In this document: positions 58,717 through 64,000 of the stretch, one piece after another
Layout: the number at the start of each line of letters is the position of its first letter
Position numbering within the stretch: position 1 is the first letter of the stretch
DNA from: Zygaena filipendulae
Taxonomy: Eukaryota; Arthropoda; Insecta; Lepidoptera; Zygaenidae
NCBI GenBank assembly: GCA_907165275.2
Contig: OU015659.1
Coordinates: forward strand, 7,916,501-7,980,500
Direction of reading: 5' to 3'
DNA: 64,000 bases
Position numbers and translations under genes: made by a program
Notes under the pieces: generated by a model
Database searches by the model: none
Told to the model about the DNA's origin: nothing
What the model saw: only the letters and a program-made list of their open reading frames with translations

Positions 58717-58965
58717 TCATTCGGTGCTGCCCACACAATAAGATTTATTTACATCGACCAAAAATACCACATTCGTTCCTTTGAAACGGCATTGTCCTAA
58801 ATCTTTTGGTGCCTGTGTCTTTATACCGGTTATGTCTCGCTTTACTGTCGTGTAAATAAATAAACAAAATATAAAAGCTATGTTCGGAATGAACCAAATG
58901 GATGTGCTCTTTACAAAATTCAACTGTTTTAAAGATTTCTGCTGCGTTTGTACAACTTGTACCAT
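58717..58965 (-). CDS. Small hypothetical single-pass membrane protein (82 codons)
   Basis: I do not recognise this. The frame has a plain ATG start, a Gln/Lys-rich N-terminus, one hydrophobic stretch (about 24-41, IWFIPNIAFIFCLFIYTT) and a C-terminal part with two Cys (LGQCRF and KSYCVG). It does not overlap any repeat I could identify, and its codons look ordinary for this genome. There is no splice acceptor of quality at its start and no nearby AATAAA after its stop. It could be a small gene, an exon of a larger minus-strand gene or chance. Confidence 0.3.
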   Translation of the reverse strand: MVQVVQTQQKSLKQLNFVKSTSIWFIPNIAFIFCLFIYTTVKRDITGIKTQAPKDLGQCRFKGTNVVFLVDVNKSYCVGSTE

Positions 58966-59179
58966 CTATGCTTCGTTAATTTTTCTTTTTCAAATGAATA
59001 AGTATGATTGTAAATAGACACAAAATCATCAAGTAGGTAACTATTTGAAATTCGAGAGTGTAAAGTATATTGCCATTATATTTGTTTATTTTTAATCAAA
59101 CTACTGCTGTTGCTACTAATGTTCGAGTTGTTCATGCTTATCTAAATTAGTTATTTTTGTCTTCTCTTATAATAAACAA

Positions 59180-59250
59180 GCTGTGCCCCGCGGTTTAACC
59201 CGCGTAAATTTCAGAGATTCCGCGGGAATTCCGGGATAAAAAGTGGCCTA
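59180..59250 (-). repeat. Partial dispersed retroelement-like repeat
   Basis: 'agctgtgccccgcggtttaa' to 'gggataaaaagtggcctaag'. Confidence 0.6.
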
Positions 59251-62220
59251 AGTTATTGTATTATATCGTATTTTAATTATAAAACTGGCTATGAATCTAA
59301 TCAGTACATTTTTAATTATATTCTAAAATTAATAATTATTAAATAACAAGGTACTGTTGCAGATTGCTATTACAAAATTAAATTGTTGGAAGTTAAAATT
59401 TTAACTAAAGACTTGTTTTAATGTCTATGTGCAGAGAATTTTTATGGCATAGTTTAATACATTCTGTTTACATTGTGCTGAAAATATTCCTATAAAATAG
59501 AATTAACAGATATGAAATAGGCGAATAATTTATTATACAAAAATGTCTCTTCATATTATATATTACGAAACGAAAGATAAAACTAGACTGAACCGGAAGT
59601 GAAGCATGATAAACAGTGTCTTCTAATAAGATTTCAGTCAAACTTTATTTGCATACTGGAAGTTTCAGACGTGAAATCAAACTGGACAAGAAAAATCCGG
59701 TCTTCTGATTTGAAACGAATAATTACAACTTTTTGTGTAGCATATTTTCTACAAATTATCCAAATGTTTCCGAACTGAGGTACGTTTATTTTAATTGTAA
59801 TTATAACATTTGACGACAGCTCACCGATGTAAAGTGACTGTGTGATCGAAGATGGTAAACATATATAACCTGGAACTGGCTTTTAAGTGAGGTTGCCGGG
59901 CTGCCTACCGTTAGGTGCTTGACGACAAATTTTCAACTTGGTGTTAGCTACCCAGCTGGGCACTTCAAAGTGCTCTACTCTCTTAGAAAATCGAATAATG
60001 TAAATAAGGCCAACGTGGTGATATTTAGAGCAGGTAGGGTTCTTGAGAGCCTACCTAGAAAGAAGGCTTGTCTGAAAACGTTGTAACATATTGCTAGACG
60101 TATCGCAAAATACCGTAAGAACGCAAAACTTTTAAGGTGTAGGTATCACCTAGGTAGGTAGGTAGGTATTTTTTACAAACGATTCTAGCTCTCTGCTTAC
60201 CGTGACACAAACTGCAAGTACACGGAGTGTTGTTTGCTGCCCTATTGATAATAATTATTTTTTCTTTTAAAATTGACATATTTTTTTTCTATGTTTCACT
60301 GTAAAACGTATTCAATTTGTTATGACTGGAATAAAAAGATTTATTATTTTATTTATATTAGGTTGAATTTACAGACACCGTGGTTTAATTTTGAAAGACT
60401 GTTATTCTTTCAAACCGACGGACTATAGCCGACAGTTCATTTTCTTCATATAGTCAAGATAAAACAAATTCATAGCCGCTTTTCATTACAAAAATAAAAA
60501 CAGAAATTTTATGAAGAATAATTAAAATAACGTCAAGTAAGGGTTAAATTAATGTGAAATAACATTATTAAATAGGCAATAAGCTGACTAAATTGCTTTT
60601 TTCGTTTTAATTACTGACACACGTATTCTACAGCTAATAATAAAGATATCAATAAATGAAATTTTATTGTTTCCAATAGCAAACATTAATTTTATATGTA
60701 CCTATATAGTTGGGGTACTACCTAGAATAATACTTATCGTACATAGACTCTTCTTGAAATCAATTATCTTGTATTGTATATGTAATAAAAGTAGATATAC
60801 ATACATCCAGAAAATGTTTCTCTACTTACCCGAATTGTTTCATGTATTATGTAACATTTTTTCTGCATAACATTACCGCTTAAATGATTCATACGACAGT
60901 CTTTTGATCTCCGATTAAATACGAGACAACGTATTACGGAGCTTTAAATCACAATTACTGAAATGTAAACAATGATACAAAAAAGAAACATTTTTTCAAA
61001 CTATATTTTCATTAGCCGTTGCCTCGATCCAGCGGACAGTCGTCGTTAATTGTGAAATACAATGTAAACAAGGGTATTAAAACATTGTTAGAGTCATCAC
61101 TCGTTAAGTCGTGCTTTTTTTTCATATAATATAATACCTACTAATACGTAGGTACCTAAATGAGTCAAGGAAACAAGCACACAACGTAAAGAACAAGCTA
61201 TTAATTATAAGTACAAACAGTTTCTTTGAATTATCTTAGGTAATAAAAATTATAAGTGATGTAGAAAATCCGAAATAAAATTCCACTTTTTCCCAAAGTT
61301 TTATCCACGTCAATTTAAGAATACCCATGGTTATCTACTAGTTTAGTATTGTATTATCCCATCAAAAACATAAATGTGAAAGTGGAAGCCAAAATCACTA
61401 AGCTTATGCTTAGTTGTCGACTTCGCCGACAAAAGAATTGATATCTAAATAGGTGCCAAGTTCTGTAGATAATCCTGAAATATATTCAAAGGAGCATACG
61501 ATACAACTTAGCTAGTTATATAGCTAGCTTATATTTGACTAAAAACTATAGTATAAAATATTTTTGATATTGGCTTGTTTTTACCAGCAAACCAAATATT
61601 AAAGGGGTGAGATCTATTGACCTTACAGTACAAAAACAGTAACTTGCTCATAATAATATAAAGAAGATACATAATTTGACTAGCTAAAGATAACAACAAT
61701 ACTTAACTTTGTTATATTACCTTCTTGATTGGAAAAATCTAAAAACTTAAATCTTTTTTTTTTTAGTTTTTCCAGTTTTCAGATTTTTCCCTTTTTTTAC
61801 ACTTAAAAGTCTACCTTGATGCCAAATAGCAAGTTCTTAGGCCATCTGGAAGTGCGTTATAATTTTGGTCTATAGGTCAGTCAGTGATAAAAATCACGAT
61901 TTTTCGACGTTAATATCTAAATAACCGTTTGAGGTGTCCTAATGAAATTTAGAGCACATACTTATCTCGCAAGTCTTAATACATGAGCCAAATTTGACAT
62001 GTTTAAGTTAAATGGTTTTTGAATTATGGGGGGGTGAAAAGTGGCTCCAAATGGTTCGTATAATATTACACACGGTGCTGCTCGCCAGTTTTGTCAGCTT
62101 GAAAACTTTGACTTGACACGCTGCCGCGTGTCTAGATCTGTGCCATGGGTATACTCTTTGTCGCAGTGAGGATTAATCTATATCCTGTTCCACAACTAAT
62201 TTACTCGTAAAAATAAACCA

Positions 62221-62410
62221 AGTAGCTGTTCCCCGAGGTTCGACCAGCGTGAATTTTGGAACTCCCTCGGGAACTCTTTCAAAACTCTTTATTAGGGAAT
62301 TAAAAGTATAAACTGTAACTTTCTATTAGTTTTTAAAATCAGTTCAGTAGTACCAGAGATTGTCTCCTACCAATAAATAAATTTTATTACTTATTATTTA
62401 TTAGTATAGG
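62221..62410 (-). repeat. Dispersed retroelement-like repeat copy
   Basis: 'gtagctgttccccgaggttc' start, '...ccagagattgtctcctacc' and 'attagtataggta' end. Confidence 0.6.
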
Positions 62411-64000
62411 TATATTACTTTTCAACATTCAACGTACGTACGTATGTAAATATTTTAACGTCCCACTATGAAGCAGTAGAAGTAGACCACTTTACGAAGA
62501 ATTTGAATTTTTTACTAAAAAGTCGGTTTTTTCGAAAATGTTTCATGAAGAACGAAATTTTTGAAAATAATTAGATCGACTTTACTTTTTTGAACATAAA
62601 TCCTACTAGATCTGGGGGGTAGTGCCCCCGCCAAGACCCCTGCAGCTAAGCGCACTACCTACCTTTTCTCGAAGCGCTTCGTCGTTTTTTTGAACCTTTA
62701 TAACGTGGGTTTGGATTATACCAGATAAACAAAATTCTCGGGATATGTTGTCAATAGCGGATTTATTAAAAATATAAAGTTTGAATTGCATAGCTCTCTT
62801 AATTTTGTTTTATTGAAATCTTAAAACCCTGATTTCGTCACTGACTCACGGGTATTTCCTAAATATTTTTAGCAAGGTGTAGATTTTGTGAAGTTAGGCC
62901 TGGTAGGGTGTGTAGAGTTAGAAGCTTGGCTCTACATGAGATCTGATAATTTTTTGACAGTGCGAGTCACATGGACGCGTCTTATCAACATTTTACATAA
63001 AAAGGTTTTTGGTGGGATTTAGTTTACTCTAAAGATAACTATATCTAGCAGATAATATCATAATACAATAATATCGTTTATCTTGTTAATGCTATACTTT
63101 GAGCAAAATACATTGAATCAGGATACGTTAATGTTAAACCAACCCAAACAAAAGAAGACGTCATAATTTAAATTAAAAAAAATTAAAAGACTCACTACAA
63201 GTGAATAGACCAAAATTGAATAAAATCTCTAATACCTAATATTTATTGTTACTATTACAGAGCCATTAGCAACGGATTACTCACGGTGATATTATAATAT
63301 GCCTCGTAGATTAAAATTGACTGAGGTTGAGATTTATGGGATCGTTACGCACCGCAGTAAACACTCAATAACCGATGGACGTGTTCGACACACGCCTCTA
63401 TAGCTTCAAGCTTGCCAGTGCCGGATTACGAATATGGAGCCAAGTCTTGGTAAACTATATTCTTATGAAACCATTAAGCCTAAGTAAACTATATATTCTC
63501 AAATTATGCTACTAGTCTAAGCTCCCAGAGCTCTCAAACTTAAGTCATTTTAGTGAACCTGTAAAGGTTAAGAGTCAATACTTTAAATACAGCTAAATGA
63601 GCATAAGCATATATTTGCTAGCTTGAAAGCAGAAACAATAACGAACAAAGTTATGCTACTGATATTATAAAATTCAATTTTGTTTTAATTTTTTCTTTCT
63701 CAATCTCCCATAAACGGCTGATTTTAATAAAATTTGGCACACAAATATGTTTCTAGGATTAACACTCATGATATTTTTTACCAACGTTTTTGGAACAAAA
63801 TTCCTGATTCATTCCCGAAAAACGTAAGAAAATTTGTGAGAAACAGCTCTTTTTTGAGAAATGCATAATCGTCATTATTATTTTACTTTATCACCTTTAT
63901 CATTACTATCACGATACAGATTAGTCGATGATTGATGATAGGACATCAGAAATCCGCGGCTATACTAAAGCCTCCACGAGGAACTCTACAACGATCTGTC

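Larger units (their letters stand above)
51238..64000. other. Downstream intron/intergenic region, repeat-filled
   Basis: Probably an intron of the claudin/TARP-like gene, at least in part. It contains LINE fragments, an LTR pair, tandem repeats and many dispersed copies. One in-phase acceptor with a short candidate exon is at 55998. A small membrane-type ORF is on the minus strand at 58717-58965. The last 3 kb (61-64 kb) is AT-rich and shows nothing recognisable apart from the repeat copy at 62221. Confidence 0.5.

Noticed and set aside
63292..63360. In-phase acceptor as next exon of the claudin/TARP-like gene
   Set aside because: The frame stops after KPLATDYSR and encodes no helix.

Overview
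The window is nuclear DNA from an insect, most likely a moth or butterfly. It is AT-rich and intron-rich. It is littered with dispersed repeats typical of Lepidoptera: copies ending in a 'cccgcggtttcacccgcg'-type block next to CTAGCTGT, 'accgacttccaaaaaggagg' elements, and jockey/CR1- and RTE-like LINE pieces. No bacterial-type genes, rRNA, CRISPR array or convincing tRNA gene were seen. Gene models were built by hand from splice signals, reading-frame continuity and comparison of the two paralogues. No search was run.

Layout. (1) 2186-7575, plus strand: a stargazin/CACNG-like (TARP, claudin-superfamily) four-helix membrane protein, 5 exons, 453 residues, ending in the class I PDZ ligand TTPV. 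(2) 8248-18403, plus strand: a divergent SLC13/INDY-family transporter, 16 exons, 589 residues, in which the substrate- and sodium-site motifs are gone although the frame and splice sites are intact. A LINE sits in its intron 13. (3) 20286-37216, minus strand: a second SLC13/INDY transporter, 15 exons, 613 residues, with the motifs largely kept. It converges tail-to-tail on gene 2, and several exon lengths and all exon phases that can be aligned agree, so the two are paralogues from a duplication with inversion. (4) 45865 onwards, plus strand: the first two coding exons of another four-helix claudin/TARP-like protein. The rest lies past the window or was not found.

The remainder is intron and intergenic sequence filled with mobile elements. 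These include three near-identical 237-bp palindromic MITEs with TTA/TAA target duplications, and a family of roughly 240-325 bp TGGGCAT-ended MITEs, one of them split by a LINE. There is also a long foldback at 40.9-41.3 kb, a pair of LTRs around a deleted interior at 56.8-57.5 kb, and many short retroelement-like copies.

The genes do not form an obvious pathway. Two transporters of one family lie between two four-helix membrane proteins of another superfamily. The strongest biological observation is the contrast between the motif-retaining INDY gene and its motif-less but apparently maintained neighbour.
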